A stretch of DNA of 64,000 bases from IMG/VR virus record IMGVR_UViG_3300021378_000009, positions 1 to 64,000 of that record. The stretch is one strand, 5' to 3'. Below the pieces are notes generated by a model. That model was not told where the DNA came from, did no database searches, and worked only from the letters and a program-made list of their open reading frames with translations. Source of the stretch: a virus. Shown in pieces: positions 27,877 through 36,332 of this stretch; within the stretch, counting starts at the first letter, position 1; each line of letters opens with the position of its first letter. Position numbers and translations under genes: made by a program.

Positions 27877-28350
27877 ATGAAAAGTTATATAAAACATTTA
27901 ATAGAGTGTCAATGTATACTTAAGATATTTGAAAACACAACTAAACCGTTGTATCACAAGTTCGTCGTGTTTTCTTTAACTGATAATGAAACAGTTAAAG
28001 AAAAGTACGTTACATGTAATAATTGTGATATAGTGCATAGAGTTTATGACATTTGTAAAAGCGAAATCAAGTGGGGTAAAGAAGGTTACAAATCTTTAAT
28101 ATACACGAAAGAAGACATTTCGTTTAATCTTGCAAACAATGGAAAACAAAATATATCAGACTTGTTAACTATAAATGATGTAGACATACCAGACTGGGAA
28201 TTAGTTGACTATCTAATAGAAAAAAATCTAGAAGGGCATGTTGTTCTTAGTAAAAAAGAAATAGACAATGATGTTAACTACAAGATTTTATACTTGCTTA
28301 AAGATGGCAAAATAAAAATTAAAAACGAGCTAGAACAGAGGTATTTATGA
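27877..28350 (+). CDS. Conserved phage protein with a zinc-knuckle-like CxxC
   Basis: The N-terminal half contains CQC and CNNC (VTCNNCDIVHRVYDIC), with a beta-rich arrangement (HKFVVFSLTDNETVKEKYVTC) typical of a small zinc ribbon. The second half is helical, with DWELVDYLIEKN and VVLSKKEI. I recall similar proteins next to metabolism genes in marine T4-like phages, always of unknown function. Start 27877 follows GGAGGAG at 6 nt. The stop overlaps the ATG of the next gene. Confidence 0.65.
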   Translation: MKSYIKHLIECQCILKIFENTTKPLYHKFVVFSLTDNETVKEKYVTCNNCDIVHRVYDICKSEIKWGKEGYKSLIYTKEDISFNLANNGKQNISDLLTINDVDIPDWELVDYLIEKNLEGHVVLSKKEIDNDVNYKILYLLKDGKIKIKNELEQRYL

Positions 28351-28571
28351 GTTTAAACCCTAACATTCCAGAAGATTTACATTCTATAGAAAAGTGTAGA
28401 AATATAAAAGATGAAATAATGAAATTTGGTGTTAATAACAATGAGATATTAAAGATAATTGACATGTTATCATTAGAGCTTGAAGATATTGATAAGATGA
28501 AAAAAATTCAAGAATTGTTAAGAAATGAAACTTTTTTTAACAAAGAAGAAAAGCATGATATAATTTTATAA
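28347..28571 (+). CDS. Unknown small helical protein, 74 aa
   Basis: I do not recognise this protein. It is acidic and entirely helical (NNNEILKIIDMLSLELEDID and onward), with no Cys beyond one near the start. Its ATG overlaps the stop of the preceding gene (TATGA), so it is probably translationally coupled and co-expressed. Confidence 0.6.
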   Translation: MSLNPNIPEDLHSIEKCRNIKDEIMKFGVNNNEILKIIDMLSLELEDIDKMKKIQELLRNETFFNKEEKHDIIL

Positions 28572-28592
28572 AAAGAAAGGTAGAGATAGATT

Positions 28593-28820
28593 ATGACAGA
28601 AGAAACAGTAATTAATGAATTAACAGCTGGAGAAGAAACAGTAGAAGTTACACATGAAACATTATATAACGAGATTAAGATACTAACTGATTCTTTAGAA
28701 TCAGATGTTTTAAAAGCGTATAGAGGAAATAGAGCAGCAGGAGTAAGACTTAGAAAGGCTCTGAGACTTTTAAAGACAAAGTCTGGAGATTTTGTAAAAT
28801 TTACATTAGGAAAGAGTTAA
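28593..28820 (+). CDS. Histone H1/Hc1-like small protein
   Basis: It starts MTEETVINELTAGEETVEVT after AAAGGTAGAG. An acidic N-terminus leads to a helix and the run YRGNRAAGVRLRKALRLLK, like the basic repeat of bacterial/phage histone H1-like (Hc1) proteins (N-[KR]-AAG-[VT]-R-x-RKAL). It may bind DNA and affect compaction. At 75 aa it is the short phage form. The similarity rests on one motif. Confidence 0.6.
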   Translation: MTEETVINELTAGEETVEVTHETLYNEIKILTDSLESDVLKAYRGNRAAGVRLRKALRLLKTKSGDFVKFTLGKS

Positions 28821-29060
28821 ATATTTTTTTCTTATTTTTTTTATAGAATTTTTTTCAATTTGACATACTCTCATTCTTGTTATGTCAAATAAATCGCCTA
28901 TTTCCTGTAAAGTATGCGAATTACCATTTGATTTGTTTATTATGCAGTTGTTGCTACTACAAGAATCGTGCCAATATCTACATTTAATATTAGCACAAGA
29001 CTTGTTTAATAATTCATGAACTTTAAAACAAGTATAACTTTCCATTTCTTTATTGGGCAT
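28806..29060 (-). CDS. Sigma-70 region-4-like HTH protein with Cys-rich N-terminus
   Basis: Residues about 55-83 (HTLQEIGDLFDITRMRVCQI, EKNSIKKIRKKY) match region 4.2 of sigma-70 (TLEEIG-x2-FGVTRERVRQIE-x2-ALRKLR), the part that reads -35 boxes. Regions 2 and 3 are absent, so this alone cannot open a promoter. The N-terminal part has seven cysteines (CFKV, C-ANIK-C-RYW, C, C), probably a zinc site. It may act as an appropriator or co-factor of RNA polymerase, or as a repressor. I use ATG 29060 because the TTG at 29075 is in the RBS. It is divergent from phoH across a perfect inverted repeat. Confidence 0.7.
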   Translation of the reverse strand: MPNKEMESYTCFKVHELLNKSCANIKCRYWHDSCSSNNCIINKSNGNSHTLQEIGDLFDITRMRVCQIEKNSIKKIRKKYLTLS

Positions 29061-29124
29061 TGTAAAACCTTTCAATTTTAACTTATATTTACTATTGTAT
29101 TACAAATTGAAAGGTTTTACAATG
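29058..29124. promoter_or_regulatory. Perfect 21-bp inverted repeat holding both divergent RBS and start codons
   Basis: The arms 29058-29078 and 29104-29124 are exact reverse complements; each contains AAATTGAAAGGTTTTACAAT, then G of ATG. The 25-bp spacer is AT-rich and could carry promoters. Both divergent genes therefore have the same leader and start region, which fits a shared regulator or mirrored duplication. Confidence 0.85.
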
Positions 29125-30465
29125 TTTAACTCTTTGCTGAGTAAAAGTGATAAAAGAAAATTGTTTGTTATTGATACGAGTGTTTTACTTTATGATAAAA
29201 GTGCATTATTTAACTTAAGTGGGAATGATATAATAATCCCACTTGTTGTTTTAGAAGAAATAGACAAATTTAAGTCAAGAGAAGGAATATTGGGAGAATA
29301 TGCTAGATTTATAAATAGATTTCTAGATGACTTAAGAAAGTTAGGAAGTTTACACGAGGGAGTATATCATGAAGAGAATGATATAAACATCAAAGTATTG
29401 TCAGAAGTTAACTGGGAAGGTCTTGACGGGCTTGATTTAAAGTACAATGACAATATAATAATCGCAACAGTAAATAGTATTGTTAAAAAAAATACAGAAT
29501 ACAATCACGTAGCTCTAATAACTAAAGATATAAACTTAAGAGTTAAATGTGATGCTGTTGGTATAAGATCAGATGATTATAACGCAGACTACAAATTTAT
29601 AAAGTCAGATAGTTTATATCCCGGGTTTAAAGCGTTAACAGTAGATTCAGACATAATAAACAAAGCATACTCAGGTAATCACTTGAAGTTAACAGAAGAA
29701 GTTTTTAATGAAATTGAAATAGTTGAGAACGAATTTGTTGTACTTAAGTCAGACAATGGAAGTAATCAGTCATGTCTTATGAAAAGAAAAGATACAAATC
29801 TTGTAATACTTGAATCAAAACAAGATCTGTATCGAATGTCTAGCGTAGAAGCTAAAAATAAAGAACAGATATTTGCTCTAGAGTTGTTACTAGACGAAGA
29901 TATTCCTTTAGTCACGCTTACAGGCATGCCTGGAAGTGGTAAAACTTATCTTGCTCTAATGACAGCTTTAAAGTCAATAGAAAAAGAAGAAAAAAAGAGA
30001 ATAATATTTACAAGGCCCATACAGACTGTGGGTAAAGATATGGGATACTTGCCTGGAACTTTAAACGAAAAAATGTCTCCTTGGCTTGCGCCTATAGTAG
30101 ACAACTTTAGAAATCAGTTTGGAGACCTAATGTATTTTGATTTAATGATGGAAAAAGGTCAAATAGATGTTGCTCCTCTGTCATATATAAGAGGTAGAAG
30201 TTTTAATGACTCTATTATTATTGTTGATGAAGCACAAAATGCAACAGTGCATGAATTAAAAACAGTTATTACAAGAACTGGTAAAAATTCAAAAGTTGTA
30301 TTACTAGGTGATATAGATCAAGTTGATTTAGCTTATGTAAACAAATTCAGTAATGGTTTAACAATAGTTATAGAAAAGTTAAAAGAAGAGAAAGTAACAG
30401 GTCATATTAACTTTACAAAAGGTTACAGATCAGAATTAGCAAATATAGTTGCTAATAAATTATAA
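29122..30465 (+). CDS. phoH: PhoH family protein (PIN domain plus PhoH ATPase)
   Basis: An N-terminal PIN-type nuclease domain (residues about 15-150: KLFVIDTSVLLYD, VLEEIDKFK, and acidic D residues around ADYKFI) precedes the PhoH ATPase, with Walker A GMPGSGKTYLALM and a Walker B-type IIIVDEAQN. This is the YlaK/PhoH2 architecture, thought to act as an RNA helicase-nuclease. PhoH is common in marine phages. I use ATG 29122; the frame to 29053 reads back through the inverted repeat. The 447-aa length is normal. Confidence 0.9.
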   Translation: MFNSLLSKSDKRKLFVIDTSVLLYDKSALFNLSGNDIIIPLVVLEEIDKFKSREGILGEYARFINRFLDDLRKLGSLHEGVYHEENDINIKVLSEVNWEGLDGLDLKYNDNIIIATVNSIVKKNTEYNHVALITKDINLRVKCDAVGIRSDDYNADYKFIKSDSLYPGFKALTVDSDIINKAYSGNHLKLTEEVFNEIEIVENEFVVLKSDNGSNQSCLMKRKDTNLVILESKQDLYRMSSVEAKNKEQIFALELLLDEDIPLVTLTGMPGSGKTYLALMTALKSIEKEEKKRIIFTRPIQTVGKDMGYLPGTLNEKMSPWLAPIVDNFRNQFGDLMYFDLMMEKGQIDVAPLSYIRGRSFNDSIIIVDEAQNATVHELKTVITRTGKNSKVVLLGDIDQVDLAYVNKFSNGLTIVIEKLKEEKVTGHINFTKGYRSELANIVANKL

Positions 30466-30479
30466 ATAAGGAGTACTAA

Positions 30480-30803
30480 ATGCCTACAACTAGAATAGAT
30501 GCCAACAGAGTAAGATATACTTATCCACTTCTTAGAAGAGCACCTGTATACGGAAAGATTGCTGCAGGAGGAGCAAGCACTGTTGAAGTTGCAACAATTA
30601 ACTTTAACAATGCTGAAACTGGCATATATACTTTTAAAGATCCTGCTTTTTATACTTCAATACCTGTATGTGTTATATCTCCTGAAGATGAAAACGTTAA
30701 TGTATTTATAACTAGTTTGACTACAATATCTGTAACAGTAGGATCTTCAGCACCTTTTACAGGTAAAGTTCATGTGCATATTTATCCAAATGACGAAAGC
30801 TAA
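30480..30803 (+). CDS. Small beta-rich fibre-associated protein, 107 aa
   Basis: It starts MPTTRIDANRVRYTYPLLRR after AAGGAG. The C-terminal part, PVCVISPEDENVNVFITSLT followed by TISVTVGS, has the strand pattern seen in H-type-lectin-like or fibre-adhesin domains, and the next gene repeats it. It opens the fibre region and is probably a structural or receptor-binding accessory. The assignment is by pattern only. Confidence 0.6.
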   Translation: MPTTRIDANRVRYTYPLLRRAPVYGKIAAGGASTVEVATINFNNAETGIYTFKDPAFYTSIPVCVISPEDENVNVFITSLTTISVTVGSSAPFTGKVHVHIYPNDES

Positions 30804-30808
30804 TTAAC

Positions 30809-31030
30809 GTGATTCAAAAAGGCAAAGCAACATTAAATGCTAATCAAGAAAGTATACAGATTAACTTCTCTGAGATTTTTGACTCAACTCCTGTGGTTAA
30901 TATAAGTTGTAAAGAAGATGTTAACGTATATTTATTAGATGTAACGACGACTTACATTACAGTTTATGTAAGTAATCCACTAGAAAGTAGTTTAGAAATA
31001 AATTATGTTGCTATACAACAAACATCTTAG
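30809..31030 (+). CDS. Small beta-rich fibre-associated protein, 73 aa, GTG or nearby start
   Basis: The strand pattern of PVVNISCKEDVNVYLLDVTT, then TYITVYVSNP, parallels the end of the previous product, so the two are related beta-sandwich modules resembling H-type lectin. It begins at GTG 30809, with a weak upstream site, just after the previous stop. It may be part of the same complex. Confidence 0.55.
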   Translation: MIQKGKATLNANQESIQINFSEIFDSTPVVNISCKEDVNVYLLDVTTTYITVYVSNPLESSLEINYVAIQQTS

Positions 31031-31041
31031 GAGACTTGATA

Positions 31042-31608
31042 ATGGCTAGGGATTTTTTAACAAAACAGGCAAGAACTGGAAAAATAATAGGTAATAATCC
31101 TACAGAGTCTGAGCCTAAATTAATTGTATATCCAGATAAAATAGGCTCTGGAGGATCAGAAATTGCAAACGCTACAGATAGTGTTGGTGGTTTTTCTACT
31201 GGACTTACAAGTAGACTAGCAAATGTAGGTTTAGATACGTTTATTTATATCGATGGTATTCCTGGGTCTAAAAAAGCTGGTACTGCTAATACTGTTACTG
31301 TATTTGGTGGTGATGTAGTTATTAGTGGTAGTTTATATGCAGAAGGTAATGCTTCTAGCATGTGGGAAGTTGATCCTGCTGATGTAAATAATCTTATACC
31401 TACAAATATAATTGACGGTGATACTGGACTATTTGCTATGGATTTTGGAAAACTAAAATTTAATGAGTATAACTCAACTTTAGATGCTATAACAAGTGCT
31501 GAAGATTTTTCAAGATATACTTTGTCAAATAAAGATTGTGTATTAGATAAGTTTTTTGAAGTTGATACAACGTTGTCTGGTTATGATCATATAGTTCCTA
31601 AAGCTTAG
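31042..31608 (+). CDS. Structural protein of the fibre region, 188 aa
   Basis: It starts MARDFLTKQARTGKIIGNNP at ATG 31042 after GGAGA; the frame from 31036 uses a TTG inside the RBS region. A recognisable section TVFGGDVVISGSLYAEG resembles the VFGGDVVVSG-type segments of other marine phage fibre or neck proteins. Virion function (fibre hinge or collar) is probable, and exact placement is unknown. Confidence 0.65.
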   Translation: MARDFLTKQARTGKIIGNNPTESEPKLIVYPDKIGSGGSEIANATDSVGGFSTGLTSRLANVGLDTFIYIDGIPGSKKAGTANTVTVFGGDVVISGSLYAEGNASSMWEVDPADVNNLIPTNIIDGDTGLFAMDFGKLKFNEYNSTLDAITSAEDFSRYTLSNKDCVLDKFFEVDTTLSGYDHIVPKA

Positions 31609-31699
31609 TGATAAAAGAATTAAATAAATTATTTTATTAATAGTTAATATAAACAAACTATGATAAATAATTATAAAAGAATATTAGGAGATTAATTAG

Positions 31700-34294
31700 A
31701 TGGCAACTAAAAATCTAGTCCCAAGAGTAAACAATGAAGGAAGCCTAGGCGTTTCTTCAAGAAAATGGGCAAATGCATATTTTACTAACGGTAATTTTGA
31801 CAAATTACTTACAGATGAATTAAAAAACATATCAGATAACGAGCTATTAGTAGCAGGCGATAATATTACAATTACATATAGCGCTGATAATAAAAACTAC
31901 ACAATAGCATCTACAGCTTCTGGCGGTGGTGGTCCACTTTCATTAAATGATCTTACAGATGCAACAGTAACAAATCCTTCAACAGGTCATATTTTAGTTT
32001 ACAGTTCAGATGATTCAACTGTGTTAAAAAATGTTGCTTTAAGTGGTGATGCTACAATTTCTTCAGCTGGCATTTTAACTATATCAGACGATTCTATTAA
32101 AACAGCAATGGTAAATGCAAACGTCATAACAGGTCAAACTGATGTTGAAGATGCAATTGCAGATAGTGACTTAGTTTTAGTTTACGACACGTCAGCTTCA
32201 GCGCTAAGAAAAATTACTAAAGCTAACTTTGTTTCTGGACTAGACGCAACACTAAATATTGATGGATATAATGCTTTAGATGGAACTGGTTTACATCAAG
32301 ATGATGATCATTTTATATTTTCTAATGGTGGGACTGAAAAGAAAATTACTTTTTCTAATCTTCAAGACGCAATATTTGCAGGTGTAACTGGTGATGCTTC
32401 TATTGCAGCAGGTGGTGCTTTAACTATTGCATCTGGAGCTGTAGATAGCAGCATGCTTGCTGGATCGATTGACAACAGTAAATTGACAAATTCATCAATC
32501 ACTATAGGTAGCACAGCTATATCTTTAGGCTCTACTGTGTCAGATATTGCTGGCTTAGGCAGTTTAGTTGTTGACAATATTACAATAGACGGTAATACAA
32601 TTTCATCTACAAATACTGATGGTCATATTATTTTGGATCCAAATGGTACGGGTAACATTAATGTATCAAGTGCTAAAGTAACAAATCTTGCAGATCCTAT
32701 AGCAAACACAGATGCTGCAACAAAAAGTTACGTAGACTCAGTTGCATCTGGTTTACAACCTTTTCAAGAAGTAAAAGCTGCTACAACACAAAATTTAGCA
32801 GTAACTGCAACAAATACAACATTGACAGCTTTATCAGATGGAGCATTTACTGTAGATTCAAACGTTAGTCCTGCTTTTGCTGTGGGTGATAGAATTTTGG
32901 TAAAAGATCAATCAACTCAAACTCAAAACGGTATTTATGAAATAACAACGTTAGGAAATGGATCTACTGATTTTGTTTTAACAAGAACAAGCGACTTTAA
33001 CAATGGTTTATCTACAGCATCAGGTGTATTTGTATTTGTAGCTTCTGGTGATACAAACGGTAAAAAAGGTTTTGTATGTATATCTCCAGATGGTAGTGAT
33101 ACTGTAGGAACTCACAGCATTATTTGGTCATCTTTTTCAAGTGCTGGATCATTTGGAGCTGGTGATGGTATAAGTTTAGTTGGTAGCGCTTTTAAACTTG
33201 ATATAGATAATAATTTATCTGACATTAATACAGTTGCTAAAGACGACGTATTAGCAATAAAAGATGAGTCTGATACTGGTAACGTAACAAAGTCAACTAC
33301 AGTTGGTGATTTATTATCAGATATGGTTGATGATTCAACAATTGAGACAAACACAGGTAGTGGTGGTGATGGTAAGTTAAGAGTAAAAGATAATGGCATT
33401 ACTACTAGTAAGTTGGCAACAATATCTAGAAATAGACTTTTAGGCTATCTATCAACAGATACATCTAGTGGTGCCCAAGAAGCGAATGTTACAGTAATAA
33501 ATGTAGATCCTTCAACTACTGACAATTCAGAATGGACTAGCTCAGATGACATAACAGTACCGTCACAATTAAGCGTAAAAAATTATGTTGATCAAGAAGC
33601 AAAATCAAATCAAATAATAAGGACTTCAGACATAGACAGTGAAGTTGCAGAAACTTTTAATTTAACTTCTTCTTCAAACACTATTAATTTAACTAAGGCT
33701 TATCCAGAGTATATTAACAAAGTAATAAAGATAAATCTTTCTGGCAACTGGCCAATGTCGACACATATCGATATAGTATTACCTCCACTTGCAAAAATAG
33801 ACTCAAGTAATGAGCTTTTACAAACTACTTTTATTAAATTATTTGAAAGTTTTACAATTAATATTGATTCTTCAGGAATTACAGGTCCTACAAATGAATA
33901 TAATGGTAATGGAAAAAGACCTGAAATTAGATTTAAATCACACTCAAGCTGTGGATTTTCTCAATTTACAAGTTCAACAACGGGTTACGTAGGATTTGGA
34001 ATTGCTAATAAGAGTAATTTTACAAAAGAACAAATCTACAGTTCAGACAAGATTCTTGACTTGCATTGTTATAGTCAAACTTATGATAATAGTGGAAGAC
34101 ATCATGGACTATTTGGAAACAATATATGTGAAACTAATCAGAATATAAGCTTAAAATCTAATTCTGGTAATTTTGTTGAAGAAAGTCAAAATGATAAATT
34201 TAAGTTTTATTTAAAGCAAGGTGAATTTATGTACTCTTCTGGCTCTGGCTCTATAGCAGGCTATCATTACTATTTCGATTCATATAAACTATAA
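31700..34294 (+). CDS. Long tail fibre, 864 aa
   Basis: The N-terminus NEGSLGVSSRKWANAYFTNG is a standard marine fibre start. SLNDLTDATVTNPSTGHILV and SGDATISSAG...LTIS repeats (about residues 80-250) follow, then the module TDAATKSYVDSVASGLQPFQ...VGDRILVKDQSTQTQNGIY...GFVC...GTHS (about 345-480), shared with the 2402-aa fibre. The C-terminal ~200 residues, Ser/Asn/His-rich, would form the distal receptor-binding end. It assembles as a trimer. The RBS is TTAGGAG. Confidence 0.85.
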   Translation: MATKNLVPRVNNEGSLGVSSRKWANAYFTNGNFDKLLTDELKNISDNELLVAGDNITITYSADNKNYTIASTASGGGGPLSLNDLTDATVTNPSTGHILVYSSDDSTVLKNVALSGDATISSAGILTISDDSIKTAMVNANVITGQTDVEDAIADSDLVLVYDTSASALRKITKANFVSGLDATLNIDGYNALDGTGLHQDDDHFIFSNGGTEKKITFSNLQDAIFAGVTGDASIAAGGALTIASGAVDSSMLAGSIDNSKLTNSSITIGSTAISLGSTVSDIAGLGSLVVDNITIDGNTISSTNTDGHIILDPNGTGNINVSSAKVTNLADPIANTDAATKSYVDSVASGLQPFQEVKAATTQNLAVTATNTTLTALSDGAFTVDSNVSPAFAVGDRILVKDQSTQTQNGIYEITTLGNGSTDFVLTRTSDFNNGLSTASGVFVFVASGDTNGKKGFVCISPDGSDTVGTHSIIWSSFSSAGSFGAGDGISLVGSAFKLDIDNNLSDINTVAKDDVLAIKDESDTGNVTKSTTVGDLLSDMVDDSTIETNTGSGGDGKLRVKDNGITTSKLATISRNRLLGYLSTDTSSGAQEANVTVINVDPSTTDNSEWTSSDDITVPSQLSVKNYVDQEAKSNQIIRTSDIDSEVAETFNLTSSSNTINLTKAYPEYINKVIKINLSGNWPMSTHIDIVLPPLAKIDSSNELLQTTFIKLFESFTINIDSSGITGPTNEYNGNGKRPEIRFKSHSSCGFSQFTSSTTGYVGFGIANKSNFTKEQIYSSDKILDLHCYSQTYDNSGRHHGLFGNNICETNQNISLKSNSGNFVEESQNDKFKFYLKQGEFMYSSGSGSIAGYHYYFDSYKL

Positions 34295-34312
34295 TAAATT
34301 TAGGAAAAAAAT

Positions 34313-36304
34313 ATGTCAATATTACAAAAATATTTAAAAATAAAAAATGAAACAAAGAGCTTATTTTATGAAACTCAAGCATTATCTAAAAACAATGATT
34401 ATGTTCCTATAGAAGACATATTATCCTTAGGTGATATTGATCATTTAAGTGATGTGACTTTAAATGCAGTAGCTTCAAATCATATGTTAGTGTATAATAA
34501 CACTTCATCTAAATGGGAAAACAAAGTAGGTGGTGATGTAATATCTGCGTTAGGAATTACAGCATCTTTAGCAGAATTAAACGTATTAGATATAAGTACA
34601 GCTAGTAATGCAAATAATACAACAAACTTTTTAAGAGCAGATGGCACTTGGGCAGCACCTACATCTTCAGGAATTACAGGTCTATCAGCAGATAGCAGTA
34701 CAAAACAACTAAACGTTGCTGAAGATTATAAATTTGTATTTGAAGGTCTAACTTCTAATAACTTTGAAACTACACTTCAAGTTGAAGATCCAACAGCAGA
34801 TCGAGTCATAACTTTACCAGACGACTTCGGCGAAGTAAGTTTATCTCCTATATACACTACTTGGTATTATAAAGCAATATCAAAAACAAGCCCATTCACT
34901 TTTTCAAAAAACAATGAAAGCGTAATGTTAACAGGCGGAATAAGTCAATATCAAGGAAGTGACGATTTTTACGTAATTTTACCAGACTGGAATAACTTAA
35001 CTAGCTCGACTTCTTTAAATGATACTTCTTTGTTTGATTGGGATCCTACAAAAGGAATAAGATATAAATTAGCAAGATCAATTGCAGGTAAAGTTTTTAT
35101 TGCTCCTGAGTTAAGTGGAGATGATATCGAAGTAATTGGCAATAGTTTTTGGGACGCATCTACTAGTAGAGTAGTTACGTTTTCAAATATAGTACAAGGC
35201 AAAACATATAAAATCATATCAGGATCTGGTTGGAATAATCTAGGAGCTACAAATGATGCAACTACAACATTCTTTACTGCTTCACAAAATGGTAATAACT
35301 CAGGATCAGGATTAGCATTTGAATGCCTAGAAATATCAGCAGCAGACTTTAAAGCAGGTTGGTTAGATATTGTCGGAATAAAACAAAAAGGTGCATCAAA
35401 CTATTATTATGCGATATCACAACCTTCACAACTTTTAGATTCTCCAACTGTAACAGGAACAGCAACGTTTTCTACAGCAGAAGCTGATAATATATTGGCT
35501 AAACAAAGCGTTAAAATTCAAGAAAGTGGTGGTACTGATACCATTAACTTGAAATCTCCTGCATTAGCAGCTTCTTATGATTTAACTCTACCTGATACAG
35601 ACGGTAATGCTGCTAATCGTATAATGAAGACTACAGATGCAAATGGAAGTCTTGATTGGGTAACTATTTTAGATGAAGATGACTTTACATCAAATAGTGG
35701 AGTTGACGTACCTACACAAAGAAGTGTCAAGAACTATATTGCAACTCAAATGTTGAATATAAATACAACTTCAGCAAGTTCTAATACTTATACAATAAAT
35801 AATACAACACCTTCAGCAACTTTAATATTGTCAGATGTTAATACAACACCTAATATTAACTGGACATCACAGAGTATGAATTTTACTGCTTGGCTTAATA
35901 CAGCAAATTCTGCATCACAAAACTATAAATTATATATGCCTCCTGTAGACTCTTCTCTTTTAGGATCTAAAGTTCAAATAAAAGTAAATAATCTTACAAA
36001 CGTAAGCACGAATAGTAAGCTCAATAGACTATATATATATACCAATCCTAATGATGCAAAAGCAGGCTTATCAGGTAACACGACATACTCAAATTCTGAG
36101 CCTAATGCTGTATTTATTCAAAGCGGCGCATCAGGTTCTATAGACTCTCTAAGCAACTATGATAATAAAAATTATTATACGGGTGTAGATCTTATGGCAT
36201 CGACTTCTGGTGGAATAATAACTTTTGAGCTTTATAAAGATAGTAATTTTATAGGGCCTGATGGCAGTACGAAAAACGTATATATATGGAAAAAAGTTAA
36301 CTAA
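34313..36304 (+). CDS. Tail fibre, 663 aa
   Basis: The N-terminal ~120 residues include SLGDIDHLSDVTLNAVASNH and a WENKVGGDVISALGITASLA segment, close to the start of the 2402-aa fibre. Middle modules include a GKTYKIISGSGWNNLGATND insert, a motif also present in the 54265 product. LKSPALAASYDLTLPDTDG is the fibre strand repeat that precedes a coiled tip. The C-terminus is a separate beta-rich distal domain. It probably forms fibres of a different class from 31700, with the distal end deciding host range. Confidence 0.8.
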   Translation: MSILQKYLKIKNETKSLFYETQALSKNNDYVPIEDILSLGDIDHLSDVTLNAVASNHMLVYNNTSSKWENKVGGDVISALGITASLAELNVLDISTASNANNTTNFLRADGTWAAPTSSGITGLSADSSTKQLNVAEDYKFVFEGLTSNNFETTLQVEDPTADRVITLPDDFGEVSLSPIYTTWYYKAISKTSPFTFSKNNESVMLTGGISQYQGSDDFYVILPDWNNLTSSTSLNDTSLFDWDPTKGIRYKLARSIAGKVFIAPELSGDDIEVIGNSFWDASTSRVVTFSNIVQGKTYKIISGSGWNNLGATNDATTTFFTASQNGNNSGSGLAFECLEISAADFKAGWLDIVGIKQKGASNYYYAISQPSQLLDSPTVTGTATFSTAEADNILAKQSVKIQESGGTDTINLKSPALAASYDLTLPDTDGNAANRIMKTTDANGSLDWVTILDEDDFTSNSGVDVPTQRSVKNYIATQMLNINTTSASSNTYTINNTTPSATLILSDVNTTPNINWTSQSMNFTAWLNTANSASQNYKLYMPPVDSSLLGSKVQIKVNNLTNVSTNSKLNRLYIYTNPNDAKAGLSGNTTYSNSEPNAVFIQSGASGSIDSLSNYDNKNYYTGVDLMASTSGGIITFELYKDSNFIGPDGSTKNVYIWKKVN

Positions 36305-36332
36305 TTTATTTTAAAAAGGAAAATCAAAAAAA

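Noticed and set aside
30460-30475. T4-type late promoter TATAAATA
   Set aside because: A match overlaps the phoH stop, but a start 6-7 nt downstream would remove the RBS of the 30480 gene, so it cannot serve that gene.
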